Shown here: positions 17,168-24,816 of the stretch, piece after piece | Numbering within the stretch: position 1 is the stretch's first letter | Layout: the number at the start of each line of letters is the position of its first letter | Assembly: GCF_002802905.1 (NCBI RefSeq) | Contig: NZ_PEBK01000007.1 | Location: forward strand, 97,139 to 161,138 | DNA length: 64,000 nucleotides | Direction of reading: 5' to 3' | Source of the DNA: Bifidobacterium simiarum | GTDB lineage: Bacteria; Actinomycetota; Actinomycetes; Actinomycetales; Bifidobacteriaceae | Program-made: the position numbers and the translations under genes | The notes under the pieces: model-generated | The model's database searches: none | The model's input: only the letters and a program-made list of their open reading frames with translations | What the model was told of the DNA's origin: nothing

Positions 17168-17464
17168 ATGAAGACCAGAGTCCGTGAATACCGCAAGGCC
17201 GCGGGCATGACGCAGCAGCAGCTGGCCGACGCCGTGTTCGTCTCCTCCCGAACGATCATCTCCATCGAGAAGGGGCAGTACAATCCCTCGCTCATGCTCG
17301 CCTACCGCATGGCCCGGGTGTTCGGCGTCAGCGTCGAGGAGCTGTGCCTGCTGGAGGAGAACCGCAGGATCGAGGACGGCGAGCCGCCGGCCGAGCCGCC
17401 AGTGGAAACCGGCGAGCCGACCGCCGCAGTCATCGAGGACGAAGGCAAGGAGGCCCGATCATGA
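17168..17464 (+). CDS. XRE-family HTH regulator
   Basis: 98-residue DNA-binding protein. The helix-turn-helix (REYRKAAGMTQQQLADAV...SRTIISIEKGQYNPSLMLA) fills the first 65 residues and the rest is an acidic, Pro/Glu-rich tail. GGGAGGTGA provides a strong ribosome-binding site. Its stop codon overlaps the start of a membrane protein gene (ATGA), so the two are translationally coupled; such small XRE-membrane pairs are common and often autoregulated. The array at 16.86-17.06 kb lies in its upstream region. Confidence 0.9.
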   Translation: MKTRVREYRKAAGMTQQQLADAVFVSSRTIISIEKGQYNPSLMLAYRMARVFGVSVEELCLLEENRRIEDGEPPAEPPVETGEPTAAVIEDEGKEARS

Positions 17465-17907
17465 CCGTCATCAACCGCAAGGCGCGCAATCGCGCGATCA
17501 GCTACTTCGTCATCGCGGCGCTGAATGTCGCCGCCGCGCTCACCACCGACCCCGAAGCGGCGACGAACATGCTCGCTGGCAGGGCGTTCAACTGGATCCT
17601 CGCGGCCACGTTCGCCGTGTACGGCGCGCTGGCGCTGGCGAGCGCGTTTTCGCCGAAGATGGCATTGGCCTCCGGGGAGATGGCTCCCGTGGATGAACGC
17701 GACCGCTACATCATCATGAAATCCAACAGCATGACGCTTAAAGCACTGGAAGGCATCAACGTGGCGATCGCCCTCGTGCTGATGGCCGTCTACCTGTTCG
17801 TCACGCCCAACGTCACGGTCGGCGTGATCTGCCTGTGCTGCCTGGGATTCGTAATGCTCTGCGCCGTCCTCCGCATGAGCTTCGCCCTGTACTGCCAGCG
17901 CGAGTAG
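17461..17907 (+). CDS. Membrane protein coupled to the XRE regulator (DUF2178-like)
   Basis: 148-residue protein with four hydrophobic segments (AISYFVIAALNVAAAL; WILAATFAVYGALALAS; AIALVLMAVYLFV; VGVICLCCLGFVMLCAV) and a cytoplasmic-looking MAPVDERDRYIIMKSN loop. This loop resembles the DERD/E motif of DUF2178-type proteins that pair with small XRE regulators. Start overlaps the regulator stop by four bases. Function unknown; a role in sensing or envelope stress for the regulator is possible but not shown. Confidence 0.8.
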   Translation: MTVINRKARNRAISYFVIAALNVAAALTTDPEAATNMLAGRAFNWILAATFAVYGALALASAFSPKMALASGEMAPVDERDRYIIMKSNSMTLKALEGINVAIALVLMAVYLFVTPNVTVGVICLCCLGFVMLCAVLRMSFALYCQRE

Positions 17908-17955
17908 CGATCCAAGCCCAGCAATGTCCCCTGAAGGCCCCCTACGACGCAAAAA

Positions 17956-17993
17956 GGCGGAATTCCACGTCCTGAACACATTGGAATTCCGCC
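17956..17993 (-). terminator. Rho-independent terminator of tRNA-Arg
   Basis: A perfect 12-bp stem (GGCGGAATTCCA and its complement) is followed on the minus strand by TTTTTGCG. It starts four bases past the encoded CCA end of the tRNA gene, and it may also stop rightward transcription of the membrane protein gene. Confidence 0.9.
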
Positions 17994-17997
17994 ATGC

Positions 17998-18073
17998 TGG
18001 TGGGCTCGATGGGATTCGAACCCACGACCTTCTGTTCCGGAGACAGACGCTCTATCCACTGAGCTACGAACCC
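17998..18073 (-). tRNA. tRNA-Arg (CCG)
   Basis: The minus strand folds as a full cloverleaf: acceptor GGGTTCG with CGAGCCC, D arm AGCTCAGTGGATAGAGC, anticodon stem TCTGT/ACAGA with loop CTCCGGA, and T arm GTGGGTTCGAATCCCAT. The anticodon is CCG, reading CGG. Discriminator A and a genomically encoded CCA follow. Confidence 0.95.
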
Positions 18074-18232
18074 GAGCCGCCGTTTGCGAGGCAGACCTCG
18101 CGAAACATGCACCACACTAGTTTACACGCCATCCGGACCAAAACGCGGCATACGTGCGGAAAAACCTTCCGCGACCGCCGATTTTCGTTGCAAAGACGCC
18201 AAAAATCGCCGGTATGCAAGTACGATGGTGTT

Positions 18233-18865
18233 ATGTCTGACGAATTCGAATATGAACGACGCTTCTTCTGCCGGGAGTTCCCGGCGGAATACGATGATGG
18301 GGATGCGCCGCTCCTGATCGTGCAGAACTACTACGTGCATCAGGACGGTTTCGCGCTGCGCGTCCGCATGCAGGCCCACGGCGTGAGAATCCCGATGACC
18401 GCCGAAACCGACGGGCTGACCACACTGCTCAACCACCGCGACGCCTTCGACGAGGCGTTCGTGACGGTTCAGGGCACGGCGGTGGGCGGCACACGGTATG
18501 AGGCTGCCCGGTCGATCGACCCGAACATCGCGCTGGAGCTCATGTTGCGCGGCGGCGTGCCGATCGTGAAGAACCGGTTCAGCGTGTGGCTGGACGAGGA
18601 TGGATGGAACATCGACGTGTTCGGCGCGAACAATGCGCCGCTGATCGTCGCGGAGGTGGAGCGCAGCAGCCCGGTGACGAATCTGGTGATCCCTGAATTC
18701 TGCACGTCGGAGGTCACGGATGATCGCCGCTTCTACAACGACGGTCTGGCGTCGGAGGCGTTCGTCACCTGGAAGGACGCGTATTTCAAGGAGCTGGAGG
18801 AGTTCGGCCCGCAGTTCTCGCAGCTGTTCGGCAAGAACCGCAGGCGCAGCAGTCAGGCGTTGTGA
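18233..18865 (+). CDS. CYTH-domain protein (triphosphate tunnel enzyme family)
   Basis: 210-residue CYTH-like protein. It starts with EYERRFFC, a variant of the ExExK signature, and continues with LIVQNYY, LRVRM, KNRFSVWLDEDGWNIDVF and VAEVERSS...IPEFCTSEVTDDRRFYN, consistent with a tunnel-fold triphosphatase, possibly an inorganic triphosphatase. The signature lysine is replaced by Arg, so activity is uncertain. There is no ribosome-binding site; TACGAT lies six bases before the ATG, suggesting a leaderless mRNA. It converges with the next gene across nine bases. Confidence 0.75.
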   Translation: MSDEFEYERRFFCREFPAEYDDGDAPLLIVQNYYVHQDGFALRVRMQAHGVRIPMTAETDGLTTLLNHRDAFDEAFVTVQGTAVGGTRYEAARSIDPNIALELMLRGGVPIVKNRFSVWLDEDGWNIDVFGANNAPLIVAEVERSSPVTNLVIPEFCTSEVTDDRRFYNDGLASEAFVTWKDAYFKELEEFGPQFSQLFGKNRRRSSQAL

Positions 18866-18874
18866 AGCACTGAA

Positions 18875-19840
18875 CTAGTACATCAGCGTGGCGAGACGGC
18901 GACGGGCGCGGGCGACGCGCTGGTCGGTCGGCTCGGGGATGGCGAAGTATTCGAGCAGACGCTGGCGGACGGGCTCCACGTCGGCCTTGTGCCCGGAGAG
19001 GAAGTCGAGCAGACGGCCGAAGGCGTCCTCGATCTGTCCGCCGATCATGTCGATGTCGGCGACGGCGAGCTGGGCGTTCACGTCGTCGGGGTTGGCGGCG
19101 GCGGTTTCGCGTACGACGCGCACGTCGGCGTCGGCGGAGCGGGCGAGCAGCAGGGCCTTGGAGCGTTCGCGGGCGGCCAGCGTATCGTTCGGATCGGCTT
19201 CGACGAGACGGGCGTATTCGGCGGCCGCACCGGCGTAATCGCCGTCCGCGGCAAGCTGATGCGCCTTCTGGTGGGCGACCGGGATTTCGGGCTCGGCTGC
19301 GGTGCCGGCTGCGGCATCGTCGGACTGGGGTGCGCCGGCGCCTTCCACGTAGGGTGCGGTGCCGGTGACGCCGGCCTGCTGGGCCATCTGGATGATCTGC
19401 GGAATCAGGGTTTCGGTGATCTGCTGCATTTCGGCGGCGCCGGGCACGCCCTGCAGAATCGGCATCGGCCGGCCGCCGATCAGACCGTACAGTGCGGGAG
19501 CGCCCTGGGCCTGCAGCGCCTGCGCGATGGTGGGGTTCTTGGCGATGTCGATGCGGGAGAGCTGGATCTTGCCTTCGAGCTTGTTGACGGCTTCGCCGAG
19601 CTTGCGGGCGATGTCGAAGCAGCGGTCGTCGGTGGGCACCCACAGCAGCAGGAGGATCGGGAAGGTGGCGGAGGTCTGCACCATCGACTGGAAGGTGGAC
19701 TCGTCGGTGTCGATGACGTAGCCGCCCGCGGCGGGGGCCCCGCCGGCCTGACCGGCTTCGGCGTCCACCTTGTGCTTGAGCGATTCGAGATCGACGGCCC
19801 CGGCGAGTGAGAGACCGGGGTTGAACTTCTGTTCTGCCAT
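18875..19840 (-). CDS. Thioredoxin-like co-chaperone with TPR tail (CnoX/YbbN type)
   Basis: 321 residues. A thioredoxin fold occupies roughly 45-155 (FPILLLLWVPTDDRCFDIARKL...IDIAKNPTIAQALQAQGAPALYGL), with the CxxC replaced by a sequence with one Cys, so it should lack disulfide reductase activity. The C-terminal third is a TPR-like helical region (AHQLAADGDYAGAAAEYARLVEADPNDTLA). This is the CnoX/YbbN layout, which protects folding substrates. AGGAGGT precedes the ATG. Cytoplasmic; stand-alone gene. Confidence 0.87.
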   Translation of the reverse strand: MAEQKFNPGLSLAGAVDLESLKHKVDAEAGQAGGAPAAGGYVIDTDESTFQSMVQTSATFPILLLLWVPTDDRCFDIARKLGEAVNKLEGKIQLSRIDIAKNPTIAQALQAQGAPALYGLIGGRPMPILQGVPGAAEMQQITETLIPQIIQMAQQAGVTGTAPYVEGAGAPQSDDAAAGTAAEPEIPVAHQKAHQLAADGDYAGAAAEYARLVEADPNDTLAARERSKALLLARSADADVRVVRETAAANPDDVNAQLAVADIDMIGGQIEDAFGRLLDFLSGHKADVEPVRQRLLEYFAIPEPTDQRVARARRRLATLMY

Positions 19841-19929
19841 GTGCGATACCTCCTGATGATCTAGCAATACAGACTACCCGCAGCCGGGAATAGTCCGCGA
19901 AAGAATCAACGCCCCGCGAACAGATGGCG

Positions 19930-20200
19930 CAATGCCACGAACGGTGCGCAGGCTCCCGCTGGATGGACAGTCCAGTGGACTGTCCATAGCAGCATGGCCC
20001 CAACGGGCCATGCGTCGCACAACACGACGGGAGCTGGACGCCGGCAGGCGGACTGAGGGTGGTCAAGCGGTACGACGTTCAGTCACCCCAACATCGATCT
20101 GACATGAGGCTCTCGCACCAAACCTCGTTCGACCACCCCCAGTCCGCTATCGCGGCCAGCCCCCGCCAGCGGGGGCACAGAGAGCTATCGGCTCAGCCTA
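19930..20200. repeat. Mosaic palindromic repeat cluster R4
   Basis: Contains CAGGCTCCCGCTGGATGGAC, the hairpin GACAGTCCAGTGGACTGTC, GCAGCATGGCCCC, GTCGCACAACACGACGGGAG and CTGAGGGTGGTCAA, then an inverted CCACCCCCAGTCCGC and a CCCCGCCAGCGGGGG hairpin. These are the modules of clusters R1 and R5. No gene is present between 19841 and 20488. Confidence 0.85.
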
Positions 20201-20232
20201 AGGGGAAGGCAAGAGTGGATGTATACCCCGAG

Positions 20233-20330
20233 CCGTGGAAGCTCAGTAACGCGTGCGGCTTCGGTCGGGCAGGAGACGAAGGCGTACAAAGGTACGTCGA
20301 CCCTCTAACCCGTGAAAACGCGATAACGCG
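20233..20330. repeat. Upstream partial copy of the lipoprotein-gene 3' hairpin
   Basis: Repeats the CCGTGGAAGCTCAGTAACGC block of 20394-20413 in direct orientation, then runs through a head (GCGTACAAAGGTACGTCGA) without the matching right arm. It looks like a truncated or rearranged copy. Confidence 0.7.
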
Positions 20331-20347
20331 TGCGGATTTGCGACGAT

Positions 20348-20384
20348 GGAAAGTGAAGACGTATTCACATACGTCGAACTTTCC
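20348..20384. repeat. Short hairpin with variant head
   Basis: GGAAAGT and ACTTTCC form a 7-bp stem around the head variant GACGTATTCACATACGTCGA, which matches the head of the adjacent long hairpin at both ends. Confidence 0.7.
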
Positions 20385-20395
20385 ACCCCCGAACC

Positions 20396-20503
20396 GTGGA
20401 AGCTCAGTAACGCGTGCGGATTCGGTCGGGCCGGAGGCGAAGGCGTACGAGGGTACGTCGAGTCTCAGGCCCGGCCGAAGACGCTCCGTTACTGAGCTTC
20501 CAC
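20396..20503 (-). terminator. Long hairpin whose stem includes the last codons of the lipoprotein gene
   Basis: The left arm (17 bp starting GTGGAAGCTCAG) is a perfect complement of the gene's 3' end including its TAA stop. A second stem (TTCGGTCGGGCC with GGCCCGGCCGAA, one wobble) and the head GCGTACGAGGGTACGTCGA follow. It can end or protect the transcript of the leftward lipoprotein gene. Confidence 0.8.
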
Positions 20504-21496
20504 CTTGATTGGCTGGCGCTCGGCGCCGACAGCTTGTATCTTCCCGTTGGACGCCTTGGTGGGGATGTAGAGGGCGATGACGTTGACGTAGGTGACTTTC
20601 ATGGTGCTGGTGGCTTTGCCGTTGCCGAAGAGGGCTTTTTCGGCGTCGGAGGCGGGGAGGGATTCGCGGCCTTCGCCGGCGGAGCGGGTCCAGGCGGAGT
20701 TGATTTGGGCGACGACGAGGTCACCGCCGTTGGCGGCTCGCATGACCTTGATCTGGTCGGATTGGGGGGTGAAGGTCTGGGATTGGGTGCCTTTGTTGTC
20801 GGCGATGCCTTTTTGGACGGTGGCGGTGAGGGTGGCGAGGTCCTTGCGGAGCTGGTCGTCTTCGAATTGGCTGGCGTATTTGCTGGAGGAGCCGTTTTGG
20901 AGGAGGTCGGCGTAGTGGGCGACGGCGTCGGCGGGGGTGGCGACGAGGCCGGTGTCTTTGAGGGTGCCCATGGAGGAGCCGATCTTGGGGATTTCGAAGG
21001 CGGGGAGCTGGGCGCCTTGGAAGAGTCGGGCGACGCCCCAGAGCTTGTAATTGCTGCGGGCGGAGTCCTGGTTGAGGACGAGGAGTCGCTGGGACTGCTG
21101 GTCGTCGGTGGTGGTGGTGATGGTGAAGACGGATCGGGGCCAGCTGGAGTCGGTGGGGATGACGGTCTGGCTGATCTTGCTGGGGATGGTGCTGTGGGGG
21201 TCGTTCTTTTTGGTGGCCTTGGCGATGGTGAGCTGGCTGGCACGAACGGCGAGTTCGGGGCCTTCGACGCGGGCGGAGAGCGACTTGACGTCTTTGCTCT
21301 GGTCGGTGGCGTTGAGCACCTTGAGGATTTCGCCGCGGATCTTCTTTTCCTGGCTTTCGCTGATCACGGGGGATGCGGAGGCCGAGGCGGTGGGGGTGGC
21401 CACCTTGGGGACGCGCTCGTCGCAGGCGGCGAGGGGAATGAGCATGGCTGCCGAGATGGCGGCTGCTGCGATTCGTGCGATTGTGGACGTGCTCAT
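20489..21496 (-). CDS. Putative lipoprotein of unknown function
   Basis: 335 residues. The N terminus (ARIAAAAISAAMLIPLAAC) is a type II signal peptide with lipobox LAAC, so the mature protein is probably anchored to the outside of the membrane. A Thr/Ser/Ala-rich linker follows. The main part has no motif I recognise. AGGAGG precedes the ATG, which overlaps the stop codon of the upstream membrane protein gene by one base (TGATG), so the two form an operon and probably act together. Its last codons form one arm of a long hairpin. Codons such as TTG, GGG and GAG are used more than in neighbours. Confidence 0.8.
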   Translation of the reverse strand: MSTSTIARIAAAAISAAMLIPLAACDERVPKVATPTASASASPVISESQEKKIRGEILKVLNATDQSKDVKSLSARVEGPELAVRASQLTIAKATKKNDPHSTIPSKISQTVIPTDSSWPRSVFTITTTTDDQQSQRLLVLNQDSARSNYKLWGVARLFQGAQLPAFEIPKIGSSMGTLKDTGLVATPADAVAHYADLLQNGSSSKYASQFEDDQLRKDLATLTATVQKGIADNKGTQSQTFTPQSDQIKVMRAANGGDLVVAQINSAWTRSAGEGRESLPASDAEKALFGNGKATSTMKVTYVNVIALYIPTKASNGKIQAVGAERQPIKVEAQ

Positions 21497-23130
21497 CACT
21501 TGGCCTCCTTGTCGGCGTCGTCGGTGTGGGTTTCGTGGGCGGAATCGTCATCCACGGGTCCGGATTCCGCTACGGAGTCGGCTGTGGTCGCGGCATTGGC
21601 CGCGCTTTCGGCACGCAGTCGGGCGAAGTATTCTTCGAGCTCGTTGCTGCTGACGGTGGGGGTGCTCTGCTGGAGCAGGTTGACGGAGGTGGCGTCGGAG
21701 ACTTCGGGCTCGTTCGTCTGGGTTTCGACGGCTTCCTGGGCCCGGCGGGTGTGGCCGGTGTGGCTGTGCCGACGTCGGCGGCTGCGTCCGCTGGGGGCGG
21801 GGGGCTCGGATCCGGGTCGCATCCACGCGGGCGGTTCGGTCGGTTCGGGTTCGGGTGCCGCGGCTACGGCGACCGGCGTGGATTCGACGGTTCGCGCCTT
21901 GCGGTTGCGGCGGCGATGCTGCTCGACCGCGAACAGGGATGCGGTGAGGATGGCCATGACGGCGAGGAGTCCGCCGACGAAGAAGCAGGGGGTGGCGAAG
22001 TCGGGCACCTTGGCTCGGGTCCATGCCATGTCGACGGTGCCGGTCGGGTTTTCGCTGCCGGATCCGAGGTCGACCAGCACGACCTTGTCGTCGCCGGAGT
22101 CCTTCCATTTCAGGGTTGCGGAGCCCTTGCCGCACTGGACGGCGTACCACATGTCGGACTGCTGGAATGCGATTTCGACCTTGTTGGCGTCGCCGGCGGT
22201 GGTGCCGTCCGCGGTTTCGGTGGAGAACGTCTTCCAGGTGTCGAGTCCGGTGACTCGCGTGTAGTGCTGGTTGGCCAGCCATCCCGCGGCGTCGCGCGGC
22301 GAGGCGACGGCGATGCAGACCGAGGACGCTGCCGAGGTATCGGCCTTGACGCTCACCGTGTTGTCGGCGAGCGCGAGCACGCCGGGGTCGGTGACGGTGT
22401 ATCGGGTGGAGACCTTGCTGGAGACGGAGACGTTGGGGTTCGGCTTCCAGATGGTCATGTTCAGCCAGCCGAGCACGATCGCCGCGACGGCGAGCAGGGC
22501 GAGCGCCGGGGTGACGATGCCGCGCATCACCATGACGTGACGGCGGTGACGGCGTGCGCGCTCTTCGGAGTGCTGGTCGTCGTGATCGTGGTGCCGACGG
22601 TGGAAGATCGCGTGATGCCAGTCGGGGGCATTGTCAGCCGGCTTGAAATTGTCTTCCGGCTTGAAAGTGTCCGTCGGCTTGAAGACGACGGTGGTCTCCC
22701 CGGCCGATTCCGCGGCGGTCTCCCCTGTGCCGGTCTTATCCGCGGCGTCGTGGTCGGAGTCCGCGCCGTTGGCGGTCCTGCCGGCCGGATCGTGCTTCGT
22801 CGTTTCGGACGTGGCGGCGTCGGTTTTTGCCAGAACGTTCTGATGAATGGTCACTCGCGGACCGCCGTGCGGTGGCGCGGGTACGTCGGATGTGCCGCTC
22901 ATGGCGCGGACGGCCTCCCCCACGCCGTCGAGCACCATGGTCTCGTTGTCGGAACCGTCGAAGTCGTCGTCCACCGAAGGCATATCCAACACCACATGGT
23001 CCGGTTCAACGGGCTTCAGCGGAGGCATGTCGAACAGCGCCGGCTCTTCGCGATCCTCGTCCGCGCCGCGCTGTGCCCCTTGGGCTTCCTGCTGATTCTT
23101 CGGATTGATTTCACTCATATTGCCCACCAT
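21496..23130 (-). CDS. Large two-TM membrane protein of unknown function
   Basis: 544 residues. A long acidic, disordered N-terminal region contains the short repeats FKPTDT, FKPEDN and FKPADN and a His-rich HHAIFHRRHHDHDDQHSEE stretch. A TM helix (GIVTPALALLAVAAIVLGWL) then leads to an extracytoplasmic domain of about 150 residues, and a second TM helix (FFVGGLLAVMAILTASLFAV) to a disordered cytoplasmic tail. Alternative start at 23118. It is cotranscribed and coupled with the downstream lipoprotein, which could interact with the outside domain. No family recognised. Confidence 0.8.
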   Translation of the reverse strand: MVGNMSEINPKNQQEAQGAQRGADEDREEPALFDMPPLKPVEPDHVVLDMPSVDDDFDGSDNETMVLDGVGEAVRAMSGTSDVPAPPHGGPRVTIHQNVLAKTDAATSETTKHDPAGRTANGADSDHDAADKTGTGETAAESAGETTVVFKPTDTFKPEDNFKPADNAPDWHHAIFHRRHHDHDDQHSEERARRHRRHVMVMRGIVTPALALLAVAAIVLGWLNMTIWKPNPNVSVSSKVSTRYTVTDPGVLALADNTVSVKADTSAASSVCIAVASPRDAAGWLANQHYTRVTGLDTWKTFSTETADGTTAGDANKVEIAFQQSDMWYAVQCGKGSATLKWKDSGDDKVVLVDLGSGSENPTGTVDMAWTRAKVPDFATPCFFVGGLLAVMAILTASLFAVEQHRRRNRKARTVESTPVAVAAAPEPEPTEPPAWMRPGSEPPAPSGRSRRRRHSHTGHTRRAQEAVETQTNEPEVSDATSVNLLQQSTPTVSSNELEEYFARLRAESAANAATTADSVAESGPVDDDSAHETHTDDADKEAK

Positions 23131-23227
23131 TTTACATTCCCCTATGCACGCCCGTCCCGATCGGGGCCCCGCCGACGGCCGGATCGTGCGCCCGGGGAGG
23201 TCAGCTTATCCCGTTAGAGTAAGGGCT

Positions 23228-24226
23228 ATGCATATGAGTCCAAGCAATGTCGGGCGCGCCGTGCGCCGTACTCTCGCCCTCGCCTGCGTGGCCGCGATGG
23301 GCCTTTCCCTTGCCGCATGCGGCGGCAGTTCCTCCAGCTCCAGTTCCTCCAGCTCGTCCAGCTCCTCCTCGTCCTCGCTGGCCAAGATGACCGGCATCAC
23401 CGCCACGGGCGAGCTCGGCAAGAAGCCGACGGTCACGTTCAAGACCCCGTTCGAGGTGAAGAACAACAGCTATCAGATCCTGCAGGATGGCAATGGCGAG
23501 AAGATCGCGGACGGCGATCGCGTGTGCACCCAGCAGATGATCATCAACGCCACCGACGGCAAGCAGCTGATGAACACCTGGGACAAGAACACACCGGACT
23601 GCACGCTGGTGGTCAACAGCAAGCAGATCGACGCCTCCTTCTACAACCTGTTCAAGGGCATGAAGCTCAACACCACGATCGCGCTGGGCATCAACACCGG
23701 TTCCTCGTCCACGTCGGGTTCGTCGGCGAGCGCCTCGGCTTCCTCCACCCAGCAGCAGTACATCAACGTGGTCACCGTGGTGTCGAAATCGAAGGCCGCG
23801 ACCCGCGCGTCCGGCGACAAGGTGGCGAACATCCCGTCGAATCTGCCGAAGGTGACGTTGGCCAAGAACGGCAAGCCGTCGCTTGATCTCAACGGATACA
23901 AGGCCGGCAACAAGCTGGTGGTGCAGACGCTGATCAAGGGCAAGGGCGCGACCGTGAAGTCCACCAACACCGTCGAGGCGCATTACACCGGCTGGCTGGC
24001 GTCGAACGGCAAGCAGTTCGATTCCTCCTGGGATCGCGGCGCCCCGTCCGATTTCTCGCTCAGCGAGGTGATCGCCGGATGGACGCAGGGTCTCGCCGGT
24101 CAGACGGTCGGCTCCCAGGTCCTGCTGATCATCCCGCCGGATTTGGGATACGGTTCGACCGAGAAGAGCGGCATCCCGGCGAATTCCACGCTGATTTTCG
24201 TGGTGGATATTCTGGCCGCCTACTGA
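23228..24226 (+). CDS. FKBP-type peptidyl-prolyl isomerase lipoprotein
   Basis: 332-residue secreted foldase. The signal peptide ends in a lipobox (LSLAAC), followed directly by GG and 17 consecutive serines encoded by TCC/AGC/TCG triplets. The C-terminal 110 residues form an FKBP domain (VEAHYTGWLASNGKQFDSSWDRG; GWTQGLAGQTVGSQVLLIIPPDLGYG; STLIFVVDIL) with the usual active-site residues. The middle region of about 170 residues is unassigned. It should assist folding of exported proteins. A TAGAGT -10 seven bases before the ATG suggests leaderless expression; a second ATG at 23234 is possible. Confidence 0.9.
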   Translation: MHMSPSNVGRAVRRTLALACVAAMGLSLAACGGSSSSSSSSSSSSSSSSSLAKMTGITATGELGKKPTVTFKTPFEVKNNSYQILQDGNGEKIADGDRVCTQQMIINATDGKQLMNTWDKNTPDCTLVVNSKQIDASFYNLFKGMKLNTTIALGINTGSSSTSGSSASASASSTQQQYINVVTVVSKSKAATRASGDKVANIPSNLPKVTLAKNGKPSLDLNGYKAGNKLVVQTLIKGKGATVKSTNTVEAHYTGWLASNGKQFDSSWDRGAPSDFSLSEVIAGWTQGLAGQTVGSQVLLIIPPDLGYGSTEKSGIPANSTLIFVVDILAAY

Positions 24227-24239
24227 TCGCTGATCGCCC

Positions 24240-24327
24240 GGCAATGGAGCGTCATGGACTGAGCGGAGGATTCGACGTACCCCCGTACGCTTTCATCCTC
24301 CGCTCGGCCCATGCCACACGCATTGCC
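24240..24327 (+). terminator. Long hairpin with conserved head after the FKBP gene
   Basis: Arms starting GGCAATGG and ending CATTGCC pair over about 30 bp with small bulges. The head (24272-24290) is the reverse complement of GCGTACGGGGGTACGTCGA, the same as in the hairpins near 20450 and 24760. It begins 14 bp after the FKBP stop codon. Confidence 0.8.
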
Positions 24328-24359
24328 TGACGATCAGGCCCGAGAGCATAGCGATTATT

Positions 24360-24394
24360 GATGAAGCTCCCGCACGGATTGCGGGGGCTTCATC
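24360..24394. terminator. Terminator-like hairpin
   Basis: GATGAAGCTCCCGCA and TGCGGGGGCTTCATC pair over 15 bp (one wobble) with a five-base loop, downstream of the FKBP gene. Confidence 0.65.
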
Positions 24395-24404
24395 GTATTG
24401 GATG

Positions 24405-24660
24405 CGTCGCTTGACCACCCTCAGTCCGCCTACCGGCGTCCAGCTCCCGTCGTGTTGTGCGACGCATGGCCCGTTGGGGCCATGCTGCTATGGACAGTCC
24501 ACCGGACTGTCCATCCAGCGGGAGCATGTGCGTCTTTGCCCCCACTGACGGGGCTGTCAGCGGAGCTGACTGGGGATGGTCACACGACAATAGCGCACTC
24601 GTCACCTCATCCGACCGGCATCCGCCGGCCACCTTCCCCTCAAGGGGAAGGCAAGGCAGA
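24405..24660. repeat. Mosaic palindromic repeat cluster R5
   Basis: Between the FKBP and nucS genes. It holds CCACCCTCAGTCCGCC, GTCGTGTTGTGCGACGCATG, the hairpin GGACAGTCCACCGGACTGTCC, AGCGGGAGC, CTGTCAGCGGAGCTGACTGG, TCACCTCATCCGACCGG and the hairpin CCTTCCCCTCAAGGGGAAGG. It is the fullest single copy, joining modules seen separately elsewhere. Confidence 0.85.
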
Positions 24661-24720
24661 ATACGGGCTCCCATCGGCGGAACGAAGGTACTGTACTCTG
24701 CCCACGACGCAGATGATCGT

Positions 24721-24812
24721 CGGATCATGCATGTGGCATTCGAGGATCGGAAGGCGAAGGCGTACGGGGGTACGTCGAGTCTTCAGATCGTCGAATGACA
24801 CTCCATGATCCG
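24721..24812 (-). terminator. Long hairpin with conserved head after nucS
   Basis: Arms CGGATCATG...CATTCGAGGATCGGAAG and their near-complement pair over about 30 bp; the head is GCGTACGGGGGTACGTCGA. The right arm ends five bases before the nucS stop codon, so it should end the leftward transcript. Confidence 0.8.
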
Positions 24813-24816
24813 GCGA

